NCBI GenBank assembly: GCA_964400735.1
Contig: CAYNVQ010000004.1
Location: forward strand, 124,001-188,000
Origin: CAYNVQ01 sp964400735
Lineage (GTDB): Bacteria; Acidobacteriota; Aminicenantia; Aminicenantales; Aminicenantaceae
DNA: 64,000 nucleotides
Direction: 5' to 3'
A program made the translations under genes and the position numbers. Positions 53,451 through 62,537 of the stretch are shown here, piece by piece (positions within the stretch are counted from its first letter, which is position 1; each line of letters opens with the position of its first letter). The notes under the pieces were generated by a model that saw only the letters and a list, made by a program, of their open reading frames with translations, did no database searches and was not told the origin of the DNA.

Positions 53451-54035
53451 ATGGGCCACCAGCAATTTGACGAGATTTTTAACCAGCACAAAAACGCAAT
53501 TTACAGCTTTGCCTGTCATTTGACCCAGGACAGAGGAGAAGCGGAGGATTTGTTTCAGGAGACATGGCTTCGTGTGGCCCAGCATTTTCCAAAGGTTTTG
53601 GACATGAAGAGAGTAAAATCTTGGCTGTTTACCATAGCTGCCAACCTGCATAAGGATGGGCTTCGTAAAAAGCGGGTAAGGAGGCGGTTTATTTTCCAAA
53701 AAAGATGGGAGACGTCTCTGAATCAAATAGATGGGGAAGCCGTCCCTGATAGAGGAAACTCAGAGGCTTTGAACGAATCGGAAAGAGTGGAAATGGGATT
53801 GGCCATTTCCCATGCCCTGAGCAGACTTCCGGAGAAATATCGGTTGATATTCGTGCTAAAGGAGATCGGCGGGTTCAAGCAAGAAGAAATCGCTAAAATG
53901 CTGAATATTCCTATCGGGACGGTCAAATCCTTGATGTTCAGGGCAGTAAAGAGGCTTCGCCAAGATTTGGCAGACTACCACTGCCATTGGATCAAGCAAA
54001 AAGAGAGAGGGACCAATGAGATGCAAAGATGTTGA
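53451..54035 (+). CDS. ECF-type RNA polymerase sigma factor (operon 2)
   Basis: 194 residues from the ATG at 53451; the frame is open to 53376 with TTG or GTG alternatives and the true start is uncertain. Region 2 ('YSFACHLTQDRGEAEDLFQE', 'KRVKSWLFTIAANLHKD') and region 4 ('LPEKYRLIFVLKEIGGFKQE', 'IAKMLNIPIGTVKSLMFRAV') are both clear. The next gene, a zinc-finger anti-sigma, overlaps by 20 bases. Likely an envelope-signal sigma factor. Confidence 0.88.
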   Translation: MGHQQFDEIFNQHKNAIYSFACHLTQDRGEAEDLFQETWLRVAQHFPKVLDMKRVKSWLFTIAANLHKDGLRKKRVRRRFIFQKRWETSLNQIDGEAVPDRGNSEALNESERVEMGLAISHALSRLPEKYRLIFVLKEIGGFKQEEIAKMLNIPIGTVKSLMFRAVKRLRQDLADYHCHWIKQKERGTNEMQRC

Positions 54036-54522
54036 ACGTATGATAGTGAACTTATCTGAGGAAGTCTTGGACGAAAACACTACAAATAGGATGAAAAATC
54101 ATATCGCTGGTTGCCCTCGCTGTGCAGCTTTGGAAGGTGATCTCAAAAGGATCAGGACTTTTCTTCAGCATGAGCCTTTCCCGACAGTATCTGAAGGATT
54201 TTTCGAGCAAACAAGAGCCCGATGTCATGCCATCCTGTTGGAGCCGTCAAGAGCCGAAAGCAAAGCCGAGCGTCCTTCTGTTCCTTGGTGGATTTGGGCG
54301 GCTTTCTCGGCTCTTCTCATCCTCACCGGCATTTTGATGTTGCCCCTGGCGGCCGGGATCGACCTCGATCAACCGCTCAGTTTTCCCGAGTTTGGAGTCA
54401 TCCTATTGGTGTTCCAGAATCTGGTGATGCTCTTTTTTGCCCCTGTTTTGTTTCAGAGAATCCGCTTTCCGAAAGATAGTTCTAAAAATGGTCTCATGCC
54501 TTCCGGCCCCCGTGAAGCGTGA
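54016..54522 (+). CDS. Zinc-finger anti-sigma factor, single-pass or double-pass membrane
   Basis: 168 residues. N-terminal HxxxCxxC anti-sigma zinc finger ('MKNHIAGCPRCAALE'), then two hydrophobic helices (about 95-112 and 125-145). Binds and inactivates ECF sigma factors in this family; its start overlaps the sigma gene by 20 bases. GAGAGAGGG upstream of the ATG inside the sigma frame. Confidence 0.87.
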   Translation: MRCKDVERMIVNLSEEVLDENTTNRMKNHIAGCPRCAALEGDLKRIRTFLQHEPFPTVSEGFFEQTRARCHAILLEPSRAESKAERPSVPWWIWAAFSALLILTGILMLPLAAGIDLDQPLSFPEFGVILLVFQNLVMLFFAPVLFQRIRFPKDSSKNGLMPSGPREA

Positions 54523-54537
54523 GAAAGGAGGTCTAAC

Positions 54538-55089
54538 ATGGCAGAATCAGCCGGAAAAACAATCGCCATCATCATTCTGGTGGTATTGGCTATATTGATT
54601 ATCGCGCGGTTCACACCTTTTATTTTTGCCCCTTTGGGTGTTTTCCCGCATGTTTGGAAGTGGTGGAGATTTCCTAGAGTCGAGTCCATAGAAATCGGTC
54701 CATGGGGCGTGCTCAATTTCACTTCCTACTCAATTATATCGCTTATTCTTCTGGCGATCTGGATTTTTGTGATTGTCTGGGTCTACAGAGATGCAGAACG
54801 ACGGGGTATGAACGGAGTGCTATGGGCTTTGCTCGTTTTTATCGGCAACCTGATCGGGCTCCTAATCTATCTAATTGTCCGGTCGAACAATGCGGCTTCC
54901 TCTAGAGAAGGGCCGACGACTCGGCCATCCTCGCAGAAATGTCCGAATTGTCAGCTGCCGCTTTCACCCAGCTATGCTTTTTGCCCCAATTGCGGGGCGA
55001 GTTTGCAGCCTGTTTGTCCTCAATGCAAAAAGCCGGTAGAAAAGGGTTGGAAGGCCTGTCCGCATTGTGGAGAAGAGCTGAAGAACTGA
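54538..55089 (+). CDS. Membrane protein with double zinc-ribbon tail
   Basis: 183 residues. Two hydrophobic regions (about 8-30 and 60-115, the second with two passes) then a C-terminal double zinc ribbon: CPNC...CPNC and CPQC...CPHC pairs ('QKCPNCQLPL', 'AFCPNCGAS', 'PVCPQCKKPV', 'KACPHCGEEL'). Ideal AAAGGAGG ribosome binding site. It is 15 bases after the anti-sigma gene, so part of the same operon. Function unknown; double zinc ribbons mediate protein or nucleic-acid contacts. Confidence 0.8.
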   Translation: MAESAGKTIAIIILVVLAILIIARFTPFIFAPLGVFPHVWKWWRFPRVESIEIGPWGVLNFTSYSIISLILLAIWIFVIVWVYRDAERRGMNGVLWALLVFIGNLIGLLIYLIVRSNNAASSREGPTTRPSSQKCPNCQLPLSPSYAFCPNCGASLQPVCPQCKKPVEKGWKACPHCGEELKN

Positions 55090-55220
55090 GCAAACCGAGA
55101 CCCCTATCCTTATCGCCGGCTTTGAATTAGTGCCAGACATTAACAGCAAGGATTAATAAGGGGCCAGTTTTCAATCCGTCCCAATTGATTCATCAGAGAA
55201 AAAGAGTTTCTTTATCGTTC

Positions 55221-55249
55221 TTGACAGAAAACAGAAATTGGTGTAAATT
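55221..55249 (+). promoter_or_regulatory. Promoter of the CBS-domain gene
   Basis: TTGACA at 55221-55226, 17-base spacer, TAAATT at 55244-55249, about 95 bases before the ATG. Confidence 0.6.
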
Positions 55250-55345
55250 CTCAGATAGCCTATTAATATTATAGATACTATAGTTATTATAAATTATTCC
55301 ACTGTTCCGGCTTAATCATCAACATTAATATTGGAGGAACGAATT

Positions 55346-55792
55346 ATGAAAACGAGAATCAAAGAAGTGCTGGATGAGAAAGCTTCTGAGGTGATTTGGA
55401 TCAGACCATCGGACACCGTGTATGAGGCGATTCAGCAGATGGTTAACCATAATATCGGCGCTGTATTGATCGTTTCGGAAGATGGAAAGCTGGAGGGGAT
55501 TTTTACCGAAAGAGATATCCTCAAGCTGTGTGTGAGCAGGAGCGATACATTGAGGAGCCCCAAGGTCGAGTCCGTGATGACGACAGACCTTATTATCGGA
55601 TTGCCAGGAGACGATGTAGATTATCTCATGGGGATTATGACTGAAAATAAGATCCGCCACATTCCCATCCTGGAAGCTGACCGCATCATGGGGATCGTCT
55701 CGATCGGAGATCTGGTCAAATCGCAACTGAAGGATGCTCATTACGAAAACCGGTATCTCAAAGATTACATCATGGGGAAATATCCAGGTTAG
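55346..55792 (+). CDS. Two-CBS-domain protein
   Basis: 148 residues from the ATG at 55346 with GGAGG upstream. Two CBS motifs: first 'SDTVYEAIQQMVNHNIGAVL' with 'GKLEGIFTERDILK', second 'MTTDLIIGLPGDDVDYLMGI' with 'RIMGIVSIGDLVK'. CBS pairs bind adenosine nucleotides and usually sense energy state. Stand-alone, cytosolic. Separated by six bases from a zinc-ribbon gene, its likely co-transcribed partner. Confidence 0.87.
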   Translation: MKTRIKEVLDEKASEVIWIRPSDTVYEAIQQMVNHNIGAVLIVSEDGKLEGIFTERDILKLCVSRSDTLRSPKVESVMTTDLIIGLPGDDVDYLMGIMTENKIRHIPILEADRIMGIVSIGDLVKSQLKDAHYENRYLKDYIMGKYPG

Positions 55793-55798
55793 TTTCCT

Positions 55799-56029
55799 AT
55801 GAGCAGCGAATCGGCGGTCATATGTCCCTATTGTCAGGCTAAAAATCCTCAAGATTCCCGGTTTTGCCGCCAATGTGGATTTCCCCTGTCCGAACTGAAA
55901 CCTTCCAGGGAAATGAGCTCTCCAGCCGAAAAAAAAGAACCACCGAAACCAAAACGATCCGCAGGCCTGAACAGGACCTTTGCCCAGGAAGCTTATTTGC
56001 GGGGAGGGATGAAATTTTTGGAGTCTTAA
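55799..56029 (+). CDS. Small zinc-ribbon protein
   Basis: 76 residues. One zinc ribbon with CPYC and CRQC ('VICPYCQAKNPQDSRFCRQC'), then a Pro/Lys-rich linker and a short helix. Starts six bases after the CBS gene. Small and of unknown function; the pairing with a CBS protein suggests a regulatory subunit (inference). Confidence 0.6.
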   Translation: MSSESAVICPYCQAKNPQDSRFCRQCGFPLSELKPSREMSSPAEKKEPPKPKRSAGLNRTFAQEAYLRGGMKFLES

Positions 56030-56261
56030 AAAGAGAGGATGGCGAGAAGACGTTCTTTTGCGGCTGAACGGACTAAAAGGATTAGAGTAAAGATTAATTT
56101 TCGTTCAACATCTCATCGTTTTCGGTGATTTCAGAAAAGGAAATATCATCGGCCGATTCACACCAAGGGGTGATTTACTTCTTTAGAGAAAAGTCTATAC
56201 TTTGCGATAGGCCTTGGAGCTTATTTTAAGAAGACCGAGATCTGGTTTGAGGAAAGACACT

Positions 56262-57674
56262 ATGCAATATGGCACTTATAAGAAAAAAATACTCATAGTA
56301 GATGACGACCCGACCAGCTTGAAGATATTGGAATCCATGCTTCCTGAAGAAAAGTACAAGGTGATCAAAGCGCAAGATGGTGAGGAGGCTCTGGAGTCTG
56401 CGTTCGGTGATCCTCCGGATTTGATCCTGCTGGATATTATGATGCCTGGGATCGATGGATTCGAGGTAACCCGAAGAATAAAAACAGACGAGCGCACTAA
56501 AGATATCCCTATCATCATCATCACATCCCTAGAAAAGTCTGAAACCATGATTTCAGGGCTTAAGGAAGGGGCAGAGGAGCTTCTTAATAAGCCAGTACAT
56601 TCCACAGAGCTTCTAGCTCGGATTAATTCGATGGTCCGGCTCAAGGAATATCGCGATCAATTGATTATTCGAACTCTCTCCGGAATGAGTTTTAGCTCTA
56701 TCACAAAAACTAAAGAAAAAGTTGTTCTCCCTCAGGATGAGATGCCTTTGATCCTGCTTGTCGAAGACTCGGAGGTCGATGCTAGGATCGTCCAGAGCGC
56801 GTTGGAAGGAGAACCTTTTCGGCTGAAATGTTTCAATGCGGGCAAAGAAGTGCTTTCCTTTGTCGGTCAGTCCAAGGTAGACTTGGTCCTTTTAGATATC
56901 CTGCTTCCAGATATGAATGGGTTCGAAATTTGCCGCCGGCTGAAAAAGAATCATAAAGATGTCCAGGTTGTAATAGTGACCTGTTTGGATGACATGGAAA
57001 GCAAAATCAAGGGAGTTGAGTTGGGGGCCGATGATTTTCTGGTAAAACCCATAGTTGCGCGAGAGCTCAAGGCCAGACTGAAGGTTTTACTTGAGAAAAA
57101 GGGCTATCTTGATGAACTCCGCTCCCACTATAGAGAAGCCCTTGATTCGGCCAAGCACGATTGGCTCACAGGGCTTTTCAATCACGGTTATTTTCAACAA
57201 TTCCTGGGATATGAGCTGCAACGTTCGCTTGAGCAGGGATTTCCTGTAAGTCTGATCATGATCGATGTAGATGACTTCAAACGCTATAACGACATCCTAG
57301 GCCATTCGGCTGGCGATGTGATTCTAAGAGAAATGGGGCAGGTCATCAGGAATATTATCAGAGAAGTGGATTTCGCCGCCCGGTACGGGGGAGAAGAATT
57401 CGCCGTGGTTTTGCCCTATGCGGGAAGAAGGGAGGCAAAAATTGTGGCCGACAGGATTCACGGGGCTCTGACCTCCCATGATTTTTTCCATGACAGGTCG
57501 ATTAAGCTGGGCAATCCCACTGTCAGTCTGGGAGTGGCTGTTTTTTTGGAGGAGGCCGCCACCAAGGAAGATCTCCTGAAAAAAGCCGATAAACTGCTTT
57601 ACCAGGCCAAAAAGAATGGCAAAAACCAAGTCTGTCTGGAAGAGACGAAATCTCTTTCCCTAAGAAATCACTGA
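56262..57674 (+). CDS. Diguanylate cyclase with two receiver domains (PleD-like)
   Basis: 470 residues from the ATG at 56262, preceded by GAGGAAAG. Receiver 1 has D58 ('LLDIMMPGIDGFE'), receiver 2 has D212 ('LLDILLPDMNGFE'), followed by a GGDEF-type domain with the active motif 'RYGGEEFAVVL' (E378-E379-F380). An RxxD (REVD) sits five residues before GGEEF, the usual product-inhibition I-site. It makes cyclic di-GMP in response to phosphorylation of its receivers; a candidate kinase is not adjacent, although the hybrid kinase at 37 kb could act on it. A terminator-like hairpin follows. Confidence 0.92.
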   Translation: MQYGTYKKKILIVDDDPTSLKILESMLPEEKYKVIKAQDGEEALESAFGDPPDLILLDIMMPGIDGFEVTRRIKTDERTKDIPIIIITSLEKSETMISGLKEGAEELLNKPVHSTELLARINSMVRLKEYRDQLIIRTLSGMSFSSITKTKEKVVLPQDEMPLILLVEDSEVDARIVQSALEGEPFRLKCFNAGKEVLSFVGQSKVDLVLLDILLPDMNGFEICRRLKKNHKDVQVVIVTCLDDMESKIKGVELGADDFLVKPIVARELKARLKVLLEKKGYLDELRSHYREALDSAKHDWLTGLFNHGYFQQFLGYELQRSLEQGFPVSLIMIDVDDFKRYNDILGHSAGDVILREMGQVIRNIIREVDFAARYGGEEFAVVLPYAGRREAKIVADRIHGALTSHDFFHDRSIKLGNPTVSLGVAVFLEEAATKEDLLKKADKLLYQAKKNGKNQVCLEETKSLSLRNH

Positions 57675-57732
57675 TCTGCCGTTCGATCCTACCCAGTCCG
57701 CTCCTATCCAATCCCTAGTCGTCCAATGGGTA

Positions 57733-57761
57733 AAAAAAGCCGAGCCGGACTGAGCTTTTTT
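57733..57761. terminator. Bidirectional terminator-like hairpin after the cyclase gene
   Basis: AAAAAAGC (57733-57740) pairs perfectly with GCTTTTTT (57754-57761) around a 13-base GC-rich loop; either strand would end in a U-run. Confidence 0.55.
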
Positions 57762-57784
57762 GCGTTGAGCTGGCCCAACAGTCC

Positions 57785-57813
57785 TTGACAAATAAATAAA
57801 AACCTTTTAGATT
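57785..57813 (+). promoter_or_regulatory. Promoter of the asparagine synthetase gene
   Basis: TTGACA at 57785-57790, 17-base spacer, TAGATT at 57808-57813, some 50 bases before the ATG. Confidence 0.6.
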
Positions 57814-57861
57814 ACAATTCTCTTCATTTTAAATAATCCTAATTAATCAAGAGGTGATTCG

Positions 57862-59001
57862 ATGTCGGAAAAATATGACAAAAAAGCCGATCTGGCGGGA
57901 CCCGGTATCGGTGATTATGCCGAGCTGGAAAAAATCTTGCCGGCGGACTACAATTCCATCTTAACTCCCAAAGAAACCATGGCCGCCCTGTACTCTGTGA
58001 AGGATTACATCGAGAGAAATCTGTGTGAAGAACTTAATTTGATGATGGTTCAATGCCCACTTATTGTCGACGTGGAGAGTGGAGTAAATGATATGCTGGA
58101 TCGTGATGGTTCTAGGACTCCCATTCAATTTCACATCTCAAACGACCGTGATAAAAATCCAATTGATGCTCAAGTCGTCCAAGCTGCCACCAAGTGGAAA
58201 CGGGTGGCCCTGAAACAGTTTGGTATGGAAGTCGGCGAGGGCCTCAATACGGACATGAGGGCTGTGAGAAAAGACTATTTTCTCGATCATGACCATAGCG
58301 CCTATGTCGATCAATGGGATTGGGAACTGGTGATCACCGAAGATCAGCGCAACTTGGATTTCTTAACCAATGTCGTGAAAAAGATCTGGAAGGTCCTCAG
58401 GGGAGCTGAAGCAAGTGTTCAAGAGATGTTCCCTCAGCTCAAGACAGATAAATATCCTGATTTGCCGGAAGAGCTCACTTTCTTGCATGCAGAAGAAATT
58501 CTCGAGATGTTTCCAGATTTGCCCAGGAAGCAGAGAGAAACTCAGGTCCTTCAGAAATATCCGGCAATTTTTATTTACGGTGTTGGGTATCCCTTGGAGG
58601 ATGGCCTTCCTCATGAGATGAGGGCTGCCGATTATGATGATTGGATCACGCCGACGGCCTCAAAAGACGGAAGACCCATGCATGGGCTGAATGGAGATAT
58701 CCTGGTTTGGAATCATGTGACCAAGCGCCGTCACGAGTTGACTTCCATGGGCATCCGGGTGAATGCTGAAACCCTGAAGCAACAGCTCGAGATGAGTGGC
58801 CAGATGGATTTTCTTAATTTCCCCTATCACCAAGGTATCATCAACGGAACTCTTCCCCTTACAATCGGTGGGGGAATCGGGCAATCCCGTACCTACATGT
58901 ATATCTTGAAAAAAGCACATCTCGGAGAAGTCAGCGTGACTGTATGGCCCAAGATCCTCAAAGAAATGTGTGCGAAGAAAAATATTTTTGTTTTGGAATA
59001 G
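57862..59001 (+). CDS. asnA: Aspartate-ammonia ligase (asparagine synthetase A)
   Basis: 379 residues, GAGGTGA upstream. AsnA makes asparagine from aspartate, ammonia and ATP in the cytosol; it shares the class II aminoacyl-tRNA synthetase fold. Recognisable parts: 'SRTPIQFHISNDRDKNPIDA', 'AQVVQAATKWKRVALKQFGM', 'GLNTDMRAVRKDYFLDHDHS', 'YVDQWDWELVITEDQRN', and the C-terminal 'LPLTIGGGIGQSRTYMYIL'. It is about 50 residues longer than the usual 330, the excess lying in the middle and the N-terminus. No dedicated regulator is next to it. Confidence 0.93.
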   Translation: MSEKYDKKADLAGPGIGDYAELEKILPADYNSILTPKETMAALYSVKDYIERNLCEELNLMMVQCPLIVDVESGVNDMLDRDGSRTPIQFHISNDRDKNPIDAQVVQAATKWKRVALKQFGMEVGEGLNTDMRAVRKDYFLDHDHSAYVDQWDWELVITEDQRNLDFLTNVVKKIWKVLRGAEASVQEMFPQLKTDKYPDLPEELTFLHAEEILEMFPDLPRKQRETQVLQKYPAIFIYGVGYPLEDGLPHEMRAADYDDWITPTASKDGRPMHGLNGDILVWNHVTKRRHELTSMGIRVNAETLKQQLEMSGQMDFLNFPYHQGIINGTLPLTIGGGIGQSRTYMYILKKAHLGEVSVTVWPKILKEMCAKKNIFVLE

Positions 59002-59409
59002 AAATTCAGGATACAGAAGAAAAATCCGATCTCAGGCTAAAGGAAGCCGAGCATGTAATTTTATCACCAAATGAGGGACCAGCTGCTGTGGATAAAGCTG
59101 GCTGATATTTTGCTGTAAGAGTTATTTGGCCAAACAATAAAGAAAATGCCCCAGTTGCTCGTGGCTTTGGTGTTCTGCTCGACTTTCTCAGGACTCTAAT
59201 TATTTTTTACCTAGAAAGCTGGTCCGGATTTACGTCCATTTCTAGATTGTCGCGGTTTCTGGTGAAGGGCCGAGGTCCATCGTTTCTTGAATAGTCTCAA
59301 CAAATTGCTTAAGATGTTGGTATAAGATGTGTTCACGGACTGGGGAAAATGATTGTAAAAGGCTTTCAATACAATAAAAGCGAAAACCCATCGTGGAGGC
59401 CAAACGAGG
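59002..59409. other. Intergenic stretch after asnA
   Basis: About 400 bases without a credible gene; short frames lack ribosome binding sites. A 373-codon opposite-strand frame starting here is a shadow of real genes downstream. No terminator or promoter was called. Confidence 0.3.
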
Positions 59410-59730
59410 ATGAAAACAAAAACGGATATGTATACCAAATTTATTTTGACGGTTATCGCCATCTGTCTGGTTTGGATTTGCGTGAGAGATATTCATGTGA
59501 TACCGAAGGTTTACGCGGCACCCGAAGATAACATTGTGGATGTGCGCATAAAGGCTGTAGAAAGAATCCCAGGTAAAGAATGGGATGCTTTTCTTGTTGA
59601 CTTTGATCAGGAAATACCTGTAAAAGTAAACAATACGCGTGCAATTCCTGTGGATGTCAAGAATGAGCTTATTGCGGTCGATGTCAAGAATGTGGAAGTT
59701 CAAAAGACTTTGACACCCATAAAAAAATGA
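59410..59730 (+). CDS. Small secreted or membrane-anchored protein
   Basis: 106 residues. A hydrophobic segment ('FILTVIAICLVWICV', about 11-25) followed by 'KVYAAPEDN', a possible signal-peptide cleavage point. The rest is strand-rich with repeated 'VDVKN' units ('VDVRIKAVERI', 'AIPVDVKNEL', 'IAVDVKNVEV'). CGAGG upstream of the ATG. Function unknown. Followed by a GNAT gene after about 80 bases. Confidence 0.6.
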   Translation: MKTKTDMYTKFILTVIAICLVWICVRDIHVIPKVYAAPEDNIVDVRIKAVERIPGKEWDAFLVDFDQEIPVKVNNTRAIPVDVKNELIAVDVKNVEVQKTLTPIKK

Positions 59731-59811
59731 AGGACATTCCTGTTTTGTGCCCTGAGAGCGGGTAAGATTCCCGGTGAGGCAGACAAAGGTTGAATAGTAA
59801 AGGAGGATTGC

Positions 59812-60399
59812 TTGAGAAAAAAGATTGAGACTCTGAAAGATGGAACAAAGGTTATAATTCGCAATCTGCATATGGATGATCTTGATAAGCTGATGAAGTT
59901 TTATCGGGAACTCCCCCCCGATGACAGAGTGTATCTGAAAGTGGATGTTACCAAAAGGAATGTAGTGAAGCAGCGGCTGCATCTGATGGAAGAAGGAACC
60001 GCCTTTCGGATTATCGCTCTTCATGAGGATGAGATAGTCGGAGACGGCATGTTTGAAATCTCGGCAGAAGAGTGGCGAAGGCACCAGGGAGAGATCCGGG
60101 TGATAGTGGCCCGAAACTTTCAGCGAAAAGGATTGGGCATGATCATGATGAGGGAGCTTCATTCTCTGGCCATAAACAAGAATGTCGACAAGATTGTGGT
60201 ACGGATGATGAAACCCCAGAAGGGAGCCAGGAATATTTGCAAAAAGCTTGGTTTCCATAAAGAGACGATCATCCCCAATTATGTGTGGGATCAGGCAGGG
60301 AATCCGCAGGACTTGGTCATCATGACCTGTGATGTCAAAGATTTTTGGAAAGAGCTCGAACATTTCTACAAAGACTCTGACTGGCGCCGCAGCCGCTAA
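59812..60399 (+). CDS. GNAT-family acetyltransferase
   Basis: 195 residues. The start is a TTG at 59812 supported by AAGGAGG five bases upstream. GNAT core: 'TAFRIIALHEDEIVGDGMFE', acetyl-CoA loop 'VARNFQRKGLGMIMMRELHS', and 'ICKKLGFHKETIIPNYV'. Acetyl acceptor unknown. A perfect 20-bp inverted repeat lies 25 bases after the stop. Confidence 0.85.
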   Translation: MRKKIETLKDGTKVIIRNLHMDDLDKLMKFYRELPPDDRVYLKVDVTKRNVVKQRLHLMEEGTAFRIIALHEDEIVGDGMFEISAEEWRRHQGEIRVIVARNFQRKGLGMIMMRELHSLAINKNVDKIVVRMMKPQKGARNICKKLGFHKETIIPNYVWDQAGNPQDLVIMTCDVKDFWKELEHFYKDSDWRRSR

Positions 60400-60423
60400 T
60401 ACTTAGCTTGGTAATAAATTTGA

Positions 60424-60477
60424 TGACAGGTAACTAAATTAGTTTTCCGACAGAATTACTAATTTAGTTACCTGTCA
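60424..60477. repeat. Perfect 20-bp inverted repeat
   Basis: TGACAGGTAACTAAATTAGT (60424-60443) and its exact complement ACTAATTTAGTTACCTGTCA (60458-60477), 14-base loop. No U-run follows, so it is not a standard terminator. It lies between the GNAT gene and the outer-membrane protein gene; possibly an insertion remnant or regulatory dyad. Confidence 0.75.
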
Positions 60478-60506
60478 CTAATTATAAGGAATAAGGGAAA
60501 AAAGGT

Positions 60507-61304
60507 ATGTCCTGTAGAAAGAAGGGGAAATCAGTTAAATTTTTGTTTCTTCTATTCATTCTTTTGGGCGTTTCTCCATCAATTTTTGCCGTAGCCGGAA
60601 AGCGGCCAATCATTTTGGGGATAGGTGGTGGTTACTCCTTTATTCTCGATTCTAAGTTGCGTTCTTATGAGGTTTACTACCCGCAATTGATTTATTTCAG
60701 CGAACAATTGTCTCTTAAGCACAATTTGAATTTGAGCCTTCAGTACTTTCCTTGGAGAGGGTTTGGATTTCAATTGGAATTCGACCGTCAGGTAGGCGGC
60801 TACACTTCCGATTTAAAATGGTACGGTCATCTAACCGATGATCCGATGAATCCCATCGTAGAGGTCAACTATATCGAGGATCCTTACCGGGAAAACTGGC
60901 CCATATCGTCCATCACTCTTTCCGTGATATATGTATTGAAGTTTGAAAGCGAGGTGAAAGTTCGCCCTTATGTATCTGCTGGAGTGGGTTATTATTTTCT
61001 GAGCGGGGATCAAGAACGTTTCAAAGACAGAACTCGGCTAGGTCCGCAGAAATCAGGCCGTTTAGTGAAATTGGGCCTGGGGATTAAATACCAGCTTACT
61101 CCCAGGTTCGGAGTCAATTTTAAAGGGATCGGCGCGACCATGTGGCGAAAAGAATATGGATTCAGGGGTCCCCTGGAGATTGGCCCTAAACAGTTCGATT
61201 ATGAAGCTTATGCAAAAGCGGGGAGAATTATCCGGCAAGAAGACCAGCTCGTTAATTCCTTCAGCTATATAAGCATAGTTGTGAGTCTGGAATACACTTT
61301 TTGA
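60507..61304 (+). CDS. Outer-membrane beta-barrel protein
   Basis: 265 residues. Signal peptide ('FLFLLFILLGVSPSIFAVAG'), then a barrel of alternating strands ('LNLSLQYFPWRGFGFQLEFD', 'VKVRPYVSAGVGYYF', 'LVKLGLGIKYQLTPRFGVNF') and terminal Phe ('VVSLEYTF'). Resembles the OmpA/OmpW-like small barrels; no peptidoglycan-binding domain. A GG-rich ribosome binding site precedes the ATG. It is followed by a beta-propeller gene. Confidence 0.8.
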   Translation: MSCRKKGKSVKFLFLLFILLGVSPSIFAVAGKRPIILGIGGGYSFILDSKLRSYEVYYPQLIYFSEQLSLKHNLNLSLQYFPWRGFGFQLEFDRQVGGYTSDLKWYGHLTDDPMNPIVEVNYIEDPYRENWPISSITLSVIYVLKFESEVKVRPYVSAGVGYYFLSGDQERFKDRTRLGPQKSGRLVKLGLGIKYQLTPRFGVNFKGIGATMWRKEYGFRGPLEIGPKQFDYEAYAKAGRIIRQEDQLVNSFSYISIVVSLEYTF

Positions 61305-61374
61305 TACTTGAGTGACTTGCTTTTCAGGAGCTTTATTCCGTCGGGGAAATAAAAAGATTCTACAGGAGAGGCCT

Positions 61375-62439
61375 ATGAGAGATTTATTTCGATTTCTCTT
61401 CGGAATCCTGGTCCTCTTTTCTTTTTTTGTTGATAAAACAGCGGGTGAACGAAAGGAAGCCGATGCCTTCGTGCATCATTTGAAAGTAGTGAATAAATTT
61501 GGTGGTCTGGAAGTTCCAGTGGAGCAATCCTTCGATAATCCAGTGGATATAGCCTTGAGCCAAGAAGGCCGCCTCTATGTCCTGGATTCCAATGATCACA
61601 ACATCAAAATTTTTCAGGACGATGGGACTTTCTTGAAAATTATCGGCCGCGAAGGAAATGGGCCGGGGGACCTCAGACGCCCCTGGATGTTCAAGTTCAT
61701 TCGGGATAAAATTTATATCGCAGATGCCAACAACCGAAGGATTCAGATTTTTAACTCGGATGGTCGATATGAATCAGGATACAAGGTCCCCATTGGATTC
61801 GGGAAAGGAATGGCCTTTGATAGGCAAGGCCATCTCTATTTAAATACCCAGGGATTGCGTAGCTCCAACCTGATATCTGTCTACGACGATCAGGGAAACC
61901 TCTTGAGAGAGTTCGGTGAGCTGGAAGGCGAATCCTTCGATTTTTATGATTTCAGGCTCATCAAGGAACAAATCAAAAAAGGCCAGATCCCGGATTCTAT
62001 GAAAAACGACCTTTTGTTGATCACCGATGGAAAAGGCGATCTCTTTGCTGTTCATAACAGCCTGAGCAAATTGAAAAAGTTTTCTCAAGATGGCGAACTC
62101 TTGTTCGAATCGGAAATCGAGGCCGAAGAATATAAAAATATCTATAGAGAGTTCATGGATAAAAACAAGAAAATTGAGAATAGACCGAACGTATATCACC
62201 CACTGCGTTATGTAAATGACCTTTGCGTGGATCGAGAGGGTAACCTTTTTGTTTTGTTGAATGTCCCGGCTCGGATGATCATCTATGTTTTTTCCCCTGA
62301 ATGTGTATTAAAGGGGAAACTTCTCGGCGTCGAGGAGAGCATGAATCGAATCACAATCTCTCAAAAAGGTGCCCTTTATGCCTTGAGCCAGGATACTCAT
62401 CATATTTATCAATTTGGACTGGAGCATGATAAGAAATAG
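61375..62439 (+). CDS. Six-bladed beta-propeller protein, exported
   Basis: 354 residues from the ATG at 61375 with AGGAG upstream and a signal peptide ('FLFGILVLFSFFVDKTAGE'). Repeated NHL-type blades include 'VDIALSQEGRLYVLDSNDHN', 'IKIFQDDGTFLKIIGREGNG' and 'KIYIADANNRRIQIFNSDGR'. Same family as the lipoprotein at 50-51 kb but without a lipid-attachment Cys. Function unknown, likely cell-surface or periplasmic. Confidence 0.85.
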   Translation: MRDLFRFLFGILVLFSFFVDKTAGERKEADAFVHHLKVVNKFGGLEVPVEQSFDNPVDIALSQEGRLYVLDSNDHNIKIFQDDGTFLKIIGREGNGPGDLRRPWMFKFIRDKIYIADANNRRIQIFNSDGRYESGYKVPIGFGKGMAFDRQGHLYLNTQGLRSSNLISVYDDQGNLLREFGELEGESFDFYDFRLIKEQIKKGQIPDSMKNDLLLITDGKGDLFAVHNSLSKLKKFSQDGELLFESEIEAEEYKNIYREFMDKNKKIENRPNVYHPLRYVNDLCVDREGNLFVLLNVPARMIIYVFSPECVLKGKLLGVEESMNRITISQKGALYALSQDTHHIYQFGLEHDKK

Positions 62440-62537
62440 ATTCGATGGACATGCTAAGAATGAACAGCTGTATAGCCAAAAACGGAGCAGATGAAGTGGT
62501 CTTGAATATTAGGCAAGGAAGAGAGAAAATATAAACG

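Noticed and set aside
59242..60363. 373-codon open frame on the minus strand
   Set aside because: It lies over the GNAT gene and the small secreted protein gene, both of which have clear motifs or ribosome binding sites on the plus strand; the minus frame has no recognisable domain and an odd composition rich in His, Phe and Ile.
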